From: an uncultured Bacteroidota bacterium
GTDB lineage: Bacteria > Bacteroidota > Bacteroidia > AKYH767-A > OLB10
Length of the DNA stretch: 34,537 nt
Assembly: GCA_903881665.1 (NCBI GenBank)
Contig: CAIRUC010000057.1
Coordinates: 1-34,537, forward strand
Direction of reading: 5' to 3'
The notes beneath the pieces are model-generated. The model ran no database searches and was not told the DNA's origin. It saw only the letters and a program-made list of their open reading frames with translations. Of this stretch, positions 14,943 to 23,768 are shown in pieces. Both the position numbers and the translations under genes were made by a program. Position 1 is the stretch's first letter, and each line of letters opens with the position of its first letter.

Positions 14943-15707
14943 TCACATCAGAAAACCCTCAATGGCTTGCAAAAGCTCGTCGGGGTTATCGGCGTGCACC
15001 CAATGTCCAGCGCCCTCTATGGAAGTGAACTCAGCATTAGGATACCATTGAACAATTTCACCAAATCTATTAGCATCTACATACTCTGACATCCCACCTC
15101 TAACAAACAAAATAGGAGTATCATTTTGAACAGAAGGCCACGTAGGCTTACCCACCTCATCGATTTGACAATGTAATGCGGGAAGATTAAATCTCCAAGC
15201 CAATTGATCAGTGCTGGACCAGTACAAATTTTTAAGAAGAAACTGACGAGTACGTAAATCAGCAATTTGATCTGACAATATATTCTCGACTTCAGATCTG
15301 CTTTTTACAACATTTAAATCAACGGCAAGTAAGGCCTCAGTTATAACACGATGACGAATAGGATATTGGTAAGGAGCAATATCAACGACAATAGCTTTAC
15401 GAATTAAACCAGGAAAATCATTCAAAAGTTGTAAGGCAGACTTCCCTCCCATACTATGTCCAACAATATCAGGATTTATGAGTTCTAGATCAGCAATAAG
15501 CTCAGCAATATCGGAAGCTATTGCCGAATAATTATGCTTGTCGTTGTGAGGAGAATGGCCGTGATTGCGCAAATCGCCAAGCACAACCTTATAACCAGCT
15601 TGAGTCAACTTTTTAGCAACCAATAGCCAATTATCACACATCCCGAAGAGCCCGTGAAAAATCAGAACGGGACGTCCCTCACCAATAATTCTATAATTCA
15701 ACTTCAT
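14943..15707 (-). CDS. Alpha/beta-fold hydrolase (YbfF-like esterase)
   Basis: 254 residues from the ATG at 15705-15707, where the family start MKLNYRIIGEG lies; the frame is open further upstream, but that part is unrelated sequence overlapping the opposite gene. HGLFGMCDNW gives the oxyanion loop, GDLRNHGHSPH is typical of the YbfF group, and GHSMGG carries nucleophile Ser85. GHWVHADNP near the end supplies the catalytic His. Soluble, no signal peptide. YbfF-type enzymes hydrolyse short acyl esters and acyl-CoA in vitro; the physiological substrate is unknown. Divergent from the acetyltransferase gene at 15801. Confidence 0.88.
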   Translation of the reverse strand: MKLNYRIIGEGRPVLIFHGLFGMCDNWLLVAKKLTQAGYKVVLGDLRNHGHSPHNDKHNYSAIASDIAELIADLELINPDIVGHSMGGKSALQLLNDFPGLIRKAIVVDIAPYQYPIRHRVITEALLAVDLNVVKSRSEVENILSDQIADLRTRQFLLKNLYWSSTDQLAWRFNLPALHCQIDEVGKPTWPSVQNDTPILFVRGGMSEYVDANRFGEIVQWYPNAEFTSIEGAGHWVHADNPDELLQAIEGFLM

Positions 15708-15788
15708 AAGAAACACAAAGATTATAAAAACCCAACGAACTATTGCTTTATTATTAACAAAATACATCAGTAACATAACTGAAAGACC

Positions 15789-15796
15789 TAAATTTG
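15789..15796 (+). promoter_or_regulatory. -7 element TAAATTTG placed 4 bases from an ATG
   Basis: TAAATTTG is an exact match to TAnnTTTG and ends only 4 bases before the ATG at 15801. If used, transcription would begin at or next to the start codon, giving a leaderless mRNA. No -33 TTTG is present at the usual spacing. Confidence 0.45.
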
Positions 15797-15800
15797 CGCT

Positions 15801-16289
15801 ATGAATATCAGTATCAGAAAAGCGATACCCGACGACATGGTTGCAGTTCACGGGTTGATTTGCGAGTTAGCGGAATACGAAAAAGCACCACAAGAAGTCA
15901 CCAATACGGTGGAAGATATGATACGTGACGGATTTGGTGAGCGGCCTATATTCAACTGTTTGGTAGCCGAACACGATAATAAAATAATTGGGATGGCGAT
16001 ATATTTCATGAAATACTCTACCTGGAAAGGAAAGGGTATTTATCTTGATGACATTGTTGTAACTGAATCGATGCGTGGTAAGCGAGTTGGCAAATTAATG
16101 TTCGACGAAGTAATTGCTCAAGCCCTTGAAATGGGAGCCAACCAATTACACTGGCAAGTTCTTGATTGGAACCAACCTGCGATTCATTTTTACAATAAAT
16201 ACAAGGCCATGATGGATTCAGAATGGATCAACTGTAAGTTAAGCAGATTCCAGATGAAAAAAATTGCTGAAGATAATAGTGAACAGTAA
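15801..16289 (+). CDS. GNAT acetyltransferase similar to spermidine/spermine (thialysine) N-acetyltransferase
   Basis: 162 residues. The layout follows the SSAT branch of GNATs closely: ICELAEYEKAP near residue 20, IRDGFGERPIFNCLVAE at 41-57, YLDDIVVTESMRGKRVGK at 81-98 with the acetyl-CoA loop RGKRVGK. Later comes VLDWNQPAIHFYNKYKA, with Tyr131 at the catalytic tyrosine position. Eukaryotic SSAT1 acetylates spermidine and spermine and SSAT2 acetylates thialysine; which substrate applies here cannot be read from sequence. It is 18 bases upstream of the aspartate kinase gene on the same strand and probably cotranscribed with it, which makes an amino-acid-like substrate worth considering. Confidence 0.85.
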   Translation: MNISIRKAIPDDMVAVHGLICELAEYEKAPQEVTNTVEDMIRDGFGERPIFNCLVAEHDNKIIGMAIYFMKYSTWKGKGIYLDDIVVTESMRGKRVGKLMFDEVIAQALEMGANQLHWQVLDWNQPAIHFYNKYKAMMDSEWINCKLSRFQMKKIAEDNSEQ

Positions 16290-16307
16290 AATTTATTTAT
16301 ACGGAGT

Positions 16308-17588
16308 ATGAAAGTATTTAAATTCGGAGGGGCATCGGTTAAAGATGCTGAAGCAGTAAAAAACGCCGGAGAAATATTAAACCAATTTAAAGGAGAAGAG
16401 TTAATTGTTGTGATTTCCGCGATGGGAAAAACGACTAACGGATTAGAAAAAGTAGTAAATGCCTGCTACCATAAAACGGGAGAAGCATTATTGATACTAG
16501 AAGAAATAAAGAGCTTCCATGAAAAAATAATGGAAACACTTTTTTCGGATAATAAACATGAAGTGTATCAAAAAGTAAATAATCTTTTTGTAGAAATTGA
16601 ATGGGTAATTGAAGACGTGCCACGCGGATATGATTTTATTTACGACCAAATTGTTTGTTTTGGAGAATTAATTTCGACTACAATCGTAAGTGCTTGGCTA
16701 AATGAAAACAGCATCTGTAACAATTGGCTAGACATACGCGACTGTTTATTAACCGACAATAATTATCGAGAAGCAAAAGTTAATTGGCAACAAAGTGAAG
16801 CTTTATTCAACGAAAAAATTCCAGCCTTATTAAAAACTCATTCGATCGTAATAACACAAGGATTTATAGGCAATACAAGTGAAAATTTTAACACCACATT
16901 AGGACGTGAAGGATCCGATTATTCGGCGGCAATCATTGGACACTTGATGAATGTTGAATCGGTAACTATTTGGAAAGATGTTCCAGGCGTATTAAATGCA
17001 GATCCGAAGTATTTTAATGATGCTCAAAAGCTAGATCAACTAAGTTATTTAGATGCTATTGAGTTGGCCTATTACGGAGCATCGGTGATTCATCCTAAAA
17101 CAATAAAGCCGTTAGAGAATAAAAACATACCATTGCATGTACGATCCTTCTTACAATCTTCGGCAAAAGGAACAACGATTGGAAAGGACTTACAAACAAA
17201 ACCATTAGTACCCTCTTTTATTTTCAAAACTGATCAAGTATTAATTAGTATATCGGCAAAAGATTTTTCATTTATTGCAGAAGAAAATTTAAGTGCCATT
17301 TTCGGAACATTTGCAGAAATCGGAATAAAATTAAATTTGATGCAAAACTCTGCAATTAGTTTTTCCGTTTGCATAGATAATGATCCGTTTAAAATTCCGC
17401 AACTTATTGAACGATTAAAAGAAGACTATCGAGTGCGCTATAATTCAGACTTGCAACTTTATACTATCCGACACTACTACCCTTCAACAATTGAAACGCT
17501 TAGTACAGGAAGAGAAATTCTTCTTGAGCAGCGAAGTAGAAATACGGCACAATTAGTAATGAAAGCAGAAGAAAAAAAACAACAATGA
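16308..17588 (+). CDS. lysC: Aspartate kinase
   Basis: 426 residues. MKVFKFGGASV carries the KFGG nucleotide-binding motif with Lys5, and TTLGREGSDYSAA (about 196-208) is the conserved active-site segment; WKDVPGVLNADPK is the ATP-binding region. The C-terminal third (about 300-420) is the ACT-type regulatory part. It is monofunctional, with no homoserine dehydrogenase domain attached. It phosphorylates aspartate to begin synthesis of lysine, threonine, methionine and diaminopimelate. No lysine riboswitch is visible upstream; the gene follows the acetyltransferase by 18 bases. Its stop overlaps the start of ctaA in ATGA. The symbol lysC is used loosely, as paralogues could exist elsewhere. 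Confidence 0.93.
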   Translation: MKVFKFGGASVKDAEAVKNAGEILNQFKGEELIVVISAMGKTTNGLEKVVNACYHKTGEALLILEEIKSFHEKIMETLFSDNKHEVYQKVNNLFVEIEWVIEDVPRGYDFIYDQIVCFGELISTTIVSAWLNENSICNNWLDIRDCLLTDNNYREAKVNWQQSEALFNEKIPALLKTHSIVITQGFIGNTSENFNTTLGREGSDYSAAIIGHLMNVESVTIWKDVPGVLNADPKYFNDAQKLDQLSYLDAIELAYYGASVIHPKTIKPLENKNIPLHVRSFLQSSAKGTTIGKDLQTKPLVPSFIFKTDQVLISISAKDFSFIAEENLSAIFGTFAEIGIKLNLMQNSAISFSVCIDNDPFKIPQLIERLKEDYRVRYNSDLQLYTIRHYYPSTIETLSTGREILLEQRSRNTAQLVMKAEEKKQQ

Positions 17589-18652
17589 CACAAAAAGATC
17601 AATCATCAGAAAAAAGCAGTATGATTCTATGGTTATTCATGGGATGCTTTTTAATACTCGGAATGGTTGTAGTGGGAGGCATTACAAGACTTACGGGTTC
17701 TGGCTTATCTATTACCGAGTGGAAAGTTGTAACAGGCTCCATTCCTCCATTAAACGAAGATCAATGGACAGATGCTTTTGACCACTACAAACTTATTCCT
17801 CAATATAAACTTTTGAATTCGAATTTTACGTTAAACGATTTCAAGTTTATTTATTTTTGGGAATTTATTCATCGTTTAATTGGCAGAATGATTGGGGTCG
17901 TCTTCCTGATCGGATTTATACATTTTTATAATAAGAAAGTAATTACTAAAGAACTAATGCCAAAGTTGCTATTTATGTTTGTGCTTGGCGGCATTCAAGG
18001 ATTCCTAGGATGGTATATGGTATCGAGTGGATTGACAGAGAACGTTAGAGTGAGTCATATCCGATTAGCTATACATCTCACATTTGCCTTTATCACTTTC
18101 GGGTATATTTTCAAAGTAGCACTATCGGAACTTTATCCAGTAAAAAACGTGAACAGTTACGCCGTAACGAAATATAAAAAATTCGGCATAACAATACTTA
18201 TTTTGCTTATTATTCAAATTATTTATGGAGCATTTGTAGCGGGAACAAAATCAGGTTGGACATATAACACATGGCCAAAAATGGAAGGTGAATGGGTACC
18301 GGAATCAATGACTTATATGTTAGGAAAAGAAGGAAGCATTAGTTTGATAAATAATTTAGCAAGTGTGCAATTCATTCACAGAACATTAGCCTATCTAATA
18401 ACTGCTTTAGTATTATTTGTTGGTATTAGTGTCTTCCGTGATTCAAAACTTAGCAAATATCACAAAGATTCGGCGTTGGTATTATTAAGTTTTATATTCA
18501 TACAAGTGCTATTAGGAATAGTTACTCTACTCTATAAAGTACCTATTTCATTAGGAGTAATACATCAAGCGATGGCTTTCTTCTTATTTGCTGCCTCGAT
18601 TTACTTTCTACATCGACTGAAGCACGAGCCTATGAAAAATAAAATTGCATAA
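17585..18652 (+). CDS. ctaA: Heme A synthase (COX15/CtaA family)
   Basis: 355 residues with eight predicted membrane segments. GGITRLTGSGLSITEWKVVT at 31-50 is the COX15 signature. The four heme-binding histidines are His96 in EFIHRLIGR, His158/164 in VSHIRLAIHL, His265 in QFIHRTLAY and His327 in GVIHQAMAF. It hydroxylates the C8 methyl of heme o to make heme a for an aa3- or caa3-type terminal oxidase, implying aerobic respiration. The length and the insert after TEWKVVTG fit the COX15 (type II) branch, not the shorter Bacillus CtaA. ATGA overlap with aspartate kinase indicates translational coupling to an unrelated gene. A strong terminator follows. Confidence 0.94.
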   Translation: MTQKDQSSEKSSMILWLFMGCFLILGMVVVGGITRLTGSGLSITEWKVVTGSIPPLNEDQWTDAFDHYKLIPQYKLLNSNFTLNDFKFIYFWEFIHRLIGRMIGVVFLIGFIHFYNKKVITKELMPKLLFMFVLGGIQGFLGWYMVSSGLTENVRVSHIRLAIHLTFAFITFGYIFKVALSELYPVKNVNSYAVTKYKKFGITILILLIIQIIYGAFVAGTKSGWTYNTWPKMEGEWVPESMTYMLGKEGSISLINNLASVQFIHRTLAYLITALVLFVGISVFRDSKLSKYHKDSALVLLSFIFIQVLLGIVTLLYKVPISLGVIHQAMAFFLFAASIYFLHRLKHEPMKNKIA

Positions 18653-18683
18653 AAAAAAGTGGCCTCACAAAGGCCACTTTTTT
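18653..18683. terminator. Bidirectional Rho-independent terminator
   Basis: Six A, GTGGCCT, loop CACAA, AGGCCAC, six T: a perfect 13-base stem. It serves ctaA on the plus strand and the convergent DinB gene on the minus strand, whose stop codon begins at 18687. Confidence 0.92.
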
Positions 18684-18684
18684 A

Positions 18685-19221
18685 TTACCATTTTTTACTC
18701 AGTCGTGTTGCAGTAATATGAGCAACGTGATGAATGCTATGCCAAGCATAAAGTGCGAGGCACTCATCGAGACGAAAAGTAAGATGCTTTTCTGGGTGAT
18801 AGAAAGTACGGTTCCAATCGAAGCTACGCATATTTCGAAGCATGATAGCCCAACGATTATGCAATGCATCTAGCAATCGAAGTGAAACTTCTATATTTCC
18901 ATATTTAGCTTCTGGAAGTTCAGCCCATCGTTCTTCAAAATAAGGGCGGATAGTGGGATTCTCCTCGGTAAGGGCTAATTTAAAACGGATATAGGCATTC
19001 ATATGACTATCGGCCACATGATGTACCACCTGACGAAGGGTCCAACCATCTTCACGATAAGGAGTATCAAGCTGGTCGGAATTTAGGCCGTTGATAGCAT
19101 CTCTCATTTTTAAAGGAAGTTGTTCAATTGTTTCCATCCACAAATTTAAATCTGCATCGGAAACATCCACAGGACGTTTAAAAGGCCCAAGTGGATACTT
19201 AGAATAATCGATATCTGACAT
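18685..19221 (-). CDS. YfiT/BstA-like DinB-fold metal-dependent protein (putative bacillithiol transferase)
   Basis: 178 residues. The N-terminal SKYPLGPFKRP, then DGWTLRQVVHHVADSHMNAY and the C-terminal ALYAWHSIHHVAHI match Bacillus YfiT closely. The metal-binding histidines are His67 or 68, His161 and His164 or 165. The fold is a four-helix DinB/YfiT bundle. YfiT was first described as a putative metal-dependent hydrolase, and the family is now linked to bacillithiol S-transferase activity (BstA). Cytoplasmic. Transcribed alone, convergent with ctaA. The bacillithiol role is from family knowledge; no bacillithiol biosynthesis gene (bshA/B/C) is in this window. Confidence 0.85.
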   Translation of the reverse strand: MSDIDYSKYPLGPFKRPVDVSDADLNLWMETIEQLPLKMRDAINGLNSDQLDTPYREDGWTLRQVVHHVADSHMNAYIRFKLALTEENPTIRPYFEERWAELPEAKYGNIEVSLRLLDALHNRWAIMLRNMRSFDWNRTFYHPEKHLTFRLDECLALYAWHSIHHVAHITATRLSKKW

Positions 19222-19283
19222 AATGTTAAATGAATATTAATCGAAAATAATAATTAAAATGACATTAGTTACAGCGTATTGGA

Positions 19284-19916
19284 ATGGATTCATTTATTTT
19301 TGACAATATGAAGATTCTTCCTGAAGAACTGGCCGAAAACGGGTACCAACTTACCGATCAGTTTGAACATACTTCAATTGTAGCATTTATTCAGCCCTAT
19401 TTAAAAGCAACCAATCCGGTGATGCTTTTTTATTGGGGATTCAACATTGCAATTTTACTAAGTGCTGCCATCATTTGGATATCTCTTCCCGAAGGAAAGG
19501 AAGATGCGCTTATAAAATTTGGTGTTGGAGGAGCATTATTTGCGCTACTTATACCTGTTCACGAAATAATACATGGAATTGGGTACAAATTAGCTGGAGC
19601 ACCAAAAGTGAGTTATAAAGCGCATCTTAGAAAATTAATATTTTATGCCATGGCCGACAAGTTTGTTATTAAAGCAAGGCCTTTTATTCTACTGGCCATG
19701 GCACCCTTTGTCTTGATTAATTCATTGTTAATCACAGGAATTATAGATACCTTAAGTCCGTATACTTGGATTATGATGGGCGCATTATTCATGCATACAT
19801 CGGGATGTGCCGGAGACTTTGCCTTAATGAGTTACTATTACGTTAACAGACGCAAAACAATTGTGACCTACGACGACCAAGCCGCACAAATCACCTATTT
19901 TTTCACGAAACTATGA
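19284..19916 (+). CDS. DUF3267 membrane protein, putative zincin metalloprotease
   Basis: 210 residues with about four membrane segments (about 46-66, 76-92, 132-152, 158-172). HEIIH at 93-97 inside the second segment is a zincin HExxH motif, and the GCAGDFALMSYY block with Asp178 lies where a third ligand occurs in site-2-protease-like families. This is the arrangement of DUF3267. Substrate unknown; intramembrane proteolysis is possible but untested for the family. The start could also be the ATG at 19308 (MKILPEELAENGY). Its last codons overlap a possible ATG for the DsbD gene, so the two are likely cotranscribed. Confidence 0.78.
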   Translation: MDSFIFDNMKILPEELAENGYQLTDQFEHTSIVAFIQPYLKATNPVMLFYWGFNIAILLSAAIIWISLPEGKEDALIKFGVGGALFALLIPVHEIIHGIGYKLAGAPKVSYKAHLRKLIFYAMADKFVIKARPFILLAMAPFVLINSLLITGIIDTLSPYTWIMMGALFMHTSGCAGDFALMSYYYVNRRKTIVTYDDQAAQITYFFTKL

Positions 19917-19981
19917 ATAGTCCTATATTCGCATTACGAAAACCTGTTGATACAATTACAATAAAAATAGCTGCACCCTTT

Positions 19982-22018
19982 ATGAATCATCTAAATCGAA
20001 CGAGTTTACTGAGCATAATTCTCCTTTTTCTGTTAACTACACCTTTGTTTTCTCAAATAGAACAACCCGTAAAATGGTCGTTTAAGGCTGAGCAAAAGGA
20101 CAAAGAAGCCACTTTAATAATTAAAGCAACGGTAGACAAAACATGGCATGTATATTCACAAGACATACCACCGGGAGGACCTATACCAACAGCATTCAAG
20201 TTTAATTCGAATAAAAATTATACGCTTTCAGGAAAGGTAATTGAGCCAAAGGCAGAAGAAATATTTGACCAGAATTTCGAAATGAAAGTAAAGTTCTTTG
20301 AAGGCACTGTTGAATTTCGTCAGAAAATAAAGTTAACTAGCAACAAATCATTCAAAATTACGGGGTCGGTTGAAGCGATGGCTTGCAATGATAGAAACTG
20401 CACACCTCCCAACGAAGTAGAATTCAGCATACCGATTAAAGGATTGGAATTAGAGGCTGATACAATCATAGCAGCCGCTCCGATAATTTCGGACACCCCT
20501 ACCGTTAGTCACACCGCCACAACAGTAATTCCAGCGACGGCTGGAAAAATTCCTGACCCATCAAATGATGTTGCAGCATTAGATCCGGGTTGCAGTAATG
20601 GAGTTGCTGGAGAAAAAAGTGACACAAGTATTTGGGGTATTTTCGTTGCAGGAATGGTTGGCGGTTTATTCGCATTATTAACACCATGCGTGTTCCCTAT
20701 GATTCCATTAACCGTAAGTTTCTTTACTAAAAGAAGTCCTACGCGCGCAAAAGGAATTAGCAATGCTATTATTTATGCATTCTCCATCATCATTATTTAT
20801 GTAGTGATTGGATTTTTAGTAACCGTAACATTAGGCTCTGACGCATTGAATGAAATGGCGAGTTCAGTATTCTTTAATTTATTATTCTTTATTATCTTTT
20901 TCATATTCGCATTATCCTTCTTAGGTGCATTTGAAATAACATTACCTAGTTCATGGATCAACAAAGCAGATGAAGCATCTGACAAAGGAGGTTTAGTAGG
21001 AATATTTTTCATGGCCTTCACATTGAGCTTAGTATCCTTCTCATGTACAGGACCAATAATAGGGACACTTCTAGTAGAAGCAGCGAAAGGCTCTAGTTAC
21101 TTAGGTCCTATTATGGGGATGACTGGATTCGCAACTGCATTAGCATTGCCGTTTGCATTATTCGCAGCCTTTCCTGGATGGTTAAATACTTTACCAAAAT
21201 CGGGCGGATGGTTAAACAGCGTAAAAGTTGTATTAGGATTTTTAGAGTTAGCATTAGCGATGAAATTTTTATCGAATGTAGACTTAGCATATCATTGGGG
21301 ATTCCTTAAGAGAGAATTATTCATTGCCATTTGGGTTACGATATTCGGATTGATGTCATTGTACTTGTTAGGAAAATTGAAATTCTCGCACGATAGCGAC
21401 TTACCTTATATTGGAACAGGAAGAATCATATTTGCAATGATTGCTACTTCCTTTACCCTTTATTTAATACCTGGAATATGGGGAGCGCCATTACGATTAA
21501 TCAGCGGATTTCCTCCTCCTGAATTTTACAAAGAATGGTTGCAAGAAACAGAAAAAGATACACATGGTGGAGGAAGTTGTCCGCATAACTTAAACTGCTA
21601 CCACGATTATGAAACAGGAATGGCTTATGCGAAATCGATTAACAAACCAGTAATGATTGACTTTACTGGGTGGAGTTGTGTAAACTGTAGAAAGATGGAA
21701 GATAACGTTTGGTCACAACCAAAAGTATTAAAGCATTTATCGGATGATTATGTAGTTATTTCGCTTTATGTTGACGACAAAACAGAGCTTGCTGGCAATG
21801 AACAATATGTGAGTACATTCAGCGGACAAACAGTAAAAACAACAGGAAAAAAATGGAGTGATTTAGAAGCTCGGGTTTACAACAAAAACACACAGCCCTA
21901 TTATGTATTAGTTGACAACAACGGAAAATTACTTGCTGTTCCTAAAAGTTACACTCCAAATATTGAAGAATACAATACGTTTTTGGAAGAAGGATTATGT
22001 CGATATAAGTCGAGGTGA
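19982..22018 (+). CDS. dsbD: DsbD-family thiol:disulfide interchange protein (protein-disulfide reductase)
   Basis: 678 residues from the ATG at 19982, which begins a clean signal peptide (MNHLNRTSLLSIILLFLLTT, ending near LFSQ). The frame is open to an ATG at 19913 overlapping the previous stop, but that would put 23 residues before the signal. The N-terminal periplasmic domain (about 25-155) has Cys135 and Cys140. The central membrane domain (about 215-520) has Cys236 in LLTPCVFPM and Cys355 in SFSCTGP. The C-terminal thioredoxin-like domain has CVNC at 566-569. Electrons from cytoplasmic thioredoxin pass through the three cysteine pairs to periplasmic proteins, for instance for cytochrome c maturation or repair of oxidised thiols. 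A terminator follows. Confidence 0.92.
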   Translation: MNHLNRTSLLSIILLFLLTTPLFSQIEQPVKWSFKAEQKDKEATLIIKATVDKTWHVYSQDIPPGGPIPTAFKFNSNKNYTLSGKVIEPKAEEIFDQNFEMKVKFFEGTVEFRQKIKLTSNKSFKITGSVEAMACNDRNCTPPNEVEFSIPIKGLELEADTIIAAAPIISDTPTVSHTATTVIPATAGKIPDPSNDVAALDPGCSNGVAGEKSDTSIWGIFVAGMVGGLFALLTPCVFPMIPLTVSFFTKRSPTRAKGISNAIIYAFSIIIIYVVIGFLVTVTLGSDALNEMASSVFFNLLFFIIFFIFALSFLGAFEITLPSSWINKADEASDKGGLVGIFFMAFTLSLVSFSCTGPIIGTLLVEAAKGSSYLGPIMGMTGFATALALPFALFAAFPGWLNTLPKSGGWLNSVKVVLGFLELALAMKFLSNVDLAYHWGFLKRELFIAIWVTIFGLMSLYLLGKLKFSHDSDLPYIGTGRIIFAMIATSFTLYLIPGIWGAPLRLISGFPPPEFYKEWLQETEKDTHGGGSCPHNLNCYHDYETGMAYAKSINKPVMIDFTGWSCVNCRKMEDNVWSQPKVLKHLSDDYVVISLYVDDKTELAGNEQYVSTFSGQTVKTTGKKWSDLEARVYNKNTQPYYVLVDNNGKLLAVPKSYTPNIEEYNTFLEEGLCRYKSR

Positions 22019-22050
22019 AAGACGATTGATTGACATTGATTAGAAAATTA

Positions 22051-22081
22051 AAAAAGGCGACCCTAATAGGATCGCCTTTTT
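22051..22081. terminator. Bidirectional Rho-independent terminator
   Basis: AAAAAGGCGA (22051-22060) pairs with TCGCCTTTTT (22072-22081), and CCT/AGG extends the stem into the loop. It lies between dsbD and the convergent secreted-protein gene. Confidence 0.9.
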
Positions 22082-22097
22082 AGTATTTATAAGACCA

Positions 22098-23768
22098 CTA
22101 TTGAATCTCTAATGATTTTGCAACATATCCTTCAGGAGTAAGTACTTTTACAAGATAAATACCTGGAGTTAGATTGCTAACATCGATAGAGGTCTTCTGC
22201 ACAGGCAGAGTAAATTCTGTATTCAAAACTCTTTGTCCTGTTACATTAAACAACTCTACTTCATTGATAAACTTATTTACTGGCAATTCAATTTGCACAT
22301 GACCAGAAGAAGGATTAGGATATAGATTAAAATTCACATCTGCTTTTGACTCAACTAAGCCAGTTGTATATCCATTTAATCTTGCTATGTAAGAGCTTAT
22401 TGTTGATGCTACAGAAGAAATAGCAGGCAAAGTACCTAAAGTTAAATTGCCATAGAAGTTACCTAAAGCAAAGCAATAACCATTTTCATCTCTTACAATT
22501 GCTTTCGGGCGATCATCACTGCCATTACCTGCTTTAATACCCCACAAAATACTTCCTACCGGGCTATATTTAGCATAAAATCCGTCCATACCACCAATAC
22601 CTGTTAAAGATACCTGCGGCGTAACAGTACTCGACAAAACAACAGATCCATGATAATAACCACATATATAAACATATCCATTAGGCGATACCGAAATATT
22701 CGTTGTTACATCATCTGAATTTGATGCACCCATTTTACGTGCCCACAAACAATTTCCAGCTGCATCATATTTCGCTAAGAAGCCATCGCCATATGCTCCA
22801 TTTGGAGCACCTGTTTCAGCTAACGTTATCGCATTACCGAAATTTACAGTAGCCAGGAAAGATCCTCCAATATAAATATTCCCATAATTATCTGCACCAA
22901 TTGCATATACCTGATCAGTACTTGAAGCACCTACGCTCTTCGCATAAGTATATGAACCCGTAGTTGAAAGTCTAGCGAAAGCAATATCATTTCCCGCTCC
23001 GCCAGAAGGTGTGGCTAAAGAATAAGAACCAAAAGTAGAAGCGCCTGTTACATATCCTCCTGCGTAAACAGCATTCTGATCGGCATAAATAGATTTGAAG
23101 TAATCTTCACCAGCACCACCACCAGATGCTCCCCACATTGCATTCCCGCTAGAATCTAATGCAATAACAAATGCATCAAATGAATTCGCGTTTGACGTTG
23201 GTAAAGTCACGGTTCCTGCATTGAATGCACCGAAATATCCACCTGCCAAATACACAGTTGTACCATAGCATGCAATCGATTTGAAATCTTCAAGATTTGC
23301 AGACCCAAAAGTTTTTGTCCAAACAAAAATTCCATCAGAATTCAACTTAATCAAATATCCATCCTTGTTTCCTGCAGAATAATAATTCGCACTATTCGCA
23401 ACAAGCAAATATGAAAAACTACCCGATAAATATATATTTCCCGCAACATCCTGAGCAATTCCTCCTGGATACGTATTACTCGAAGAACCACCAAAAGTGC
23501 GTGTCCAAACGTGATTTCCACTTTGATCAAATTTAGAAACATACATGTCTACGTAACCTTGAGCAGTATGCGTTAATCCACCCATAATAACGGTGCCTTC
23601 AAATTCACCGCATACATATAAGTTTCCAGAAGCATCCTTTAAAGATGAAATATGTGAGTTGTTATCCAAACGGGCGCCATGACTTTTTGACCACGTCCAT
23701 GCAGGAGTTTGACCCATAGCTGCAGAATTAATTAGAATGAATAACCCAAGAAGTAATTTATTAACCAT
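22098..23768 (-). CDS. Secreted SBBP beta-propeller-repeat protein with type IX secretion sorting domain
   Basis: 556 residues from the ATG at 23766-23768; upstream codons in the open frame would precede the signal peptide MVNKLLLGLFILINSAAMGQ. Residues about 25-470 are repeats of roughly 45-60 residues with the pattern D-x-x-G-N-x-Y-x-x-G-x-F and F-V-W-x-K-x-x-G, the SBBP (seven-bladed beta-propeller) type. The last 80 residues (NLYPNPSSGHVQIELP...LFNVTGQRVLNTE...LTPGIYLVKV) are the type A C-terminal sorting domain that routes proteins through the type IX secretion system to the cell surface. Its function is unknown; such proteins are usually surface or released beta-propellers. It supports an active type IX system, consistent with gldD in this window. 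Confidence 0.9.
   Translation of the reverse strand: MVNKLLLGLFILINSAAMGQTPAWTWSKSHGARLDNNSHISSLKDASGNLYVCGEFEGTVIMGGLTHTAQGYVDMYVSKFDQSGNHVWTRTFGGSSSNTYPGGIAQDVAGNIYLSGSFSYLLVANSANYYSAGNKDGYLIKLNSDGIFVWTKTFGSANLEDFKSIACYGTTVYLAGGYFGAFNAGTVTLPTSNANSFDAFVIALDSSGNAMWGASGGGAGEDYFKSIYADQNAVYAGGYVTGASTFGSYSLATPSGGAGNDIAFARLSTTGSYTYAKSVGASSTDQVYAIGADNYGNIYIGGSFLATVNFGNAITLAETGAPNGAYGDGFLAKYDAAGNCLWARKMGASNSDDVTTNISVSPNGYVYICGYYHGSVVLSSTVTPQVSLTGIGGMDGFYAKYSPVGSILWGIKAGNGSDDRPKAIVRDENGYCFALGNFYGNLTLGTLPAISSVASTISSYIARLNGYTTGLVESKADVNFNLYPNPSSGHVQIELPVNKFINEVELFNVTGQRVLNTEFTLPVQKTSIDVSNLTPGIYLVKVLTPEGYVAKSLEIQ

Noticed and set aside
16290..16307. Lysine riboswitch or leader regulation of aspartate kinase
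   Set aside because: Only 18 bases separate it from the previous gene, so there is no room for a riboswitch.
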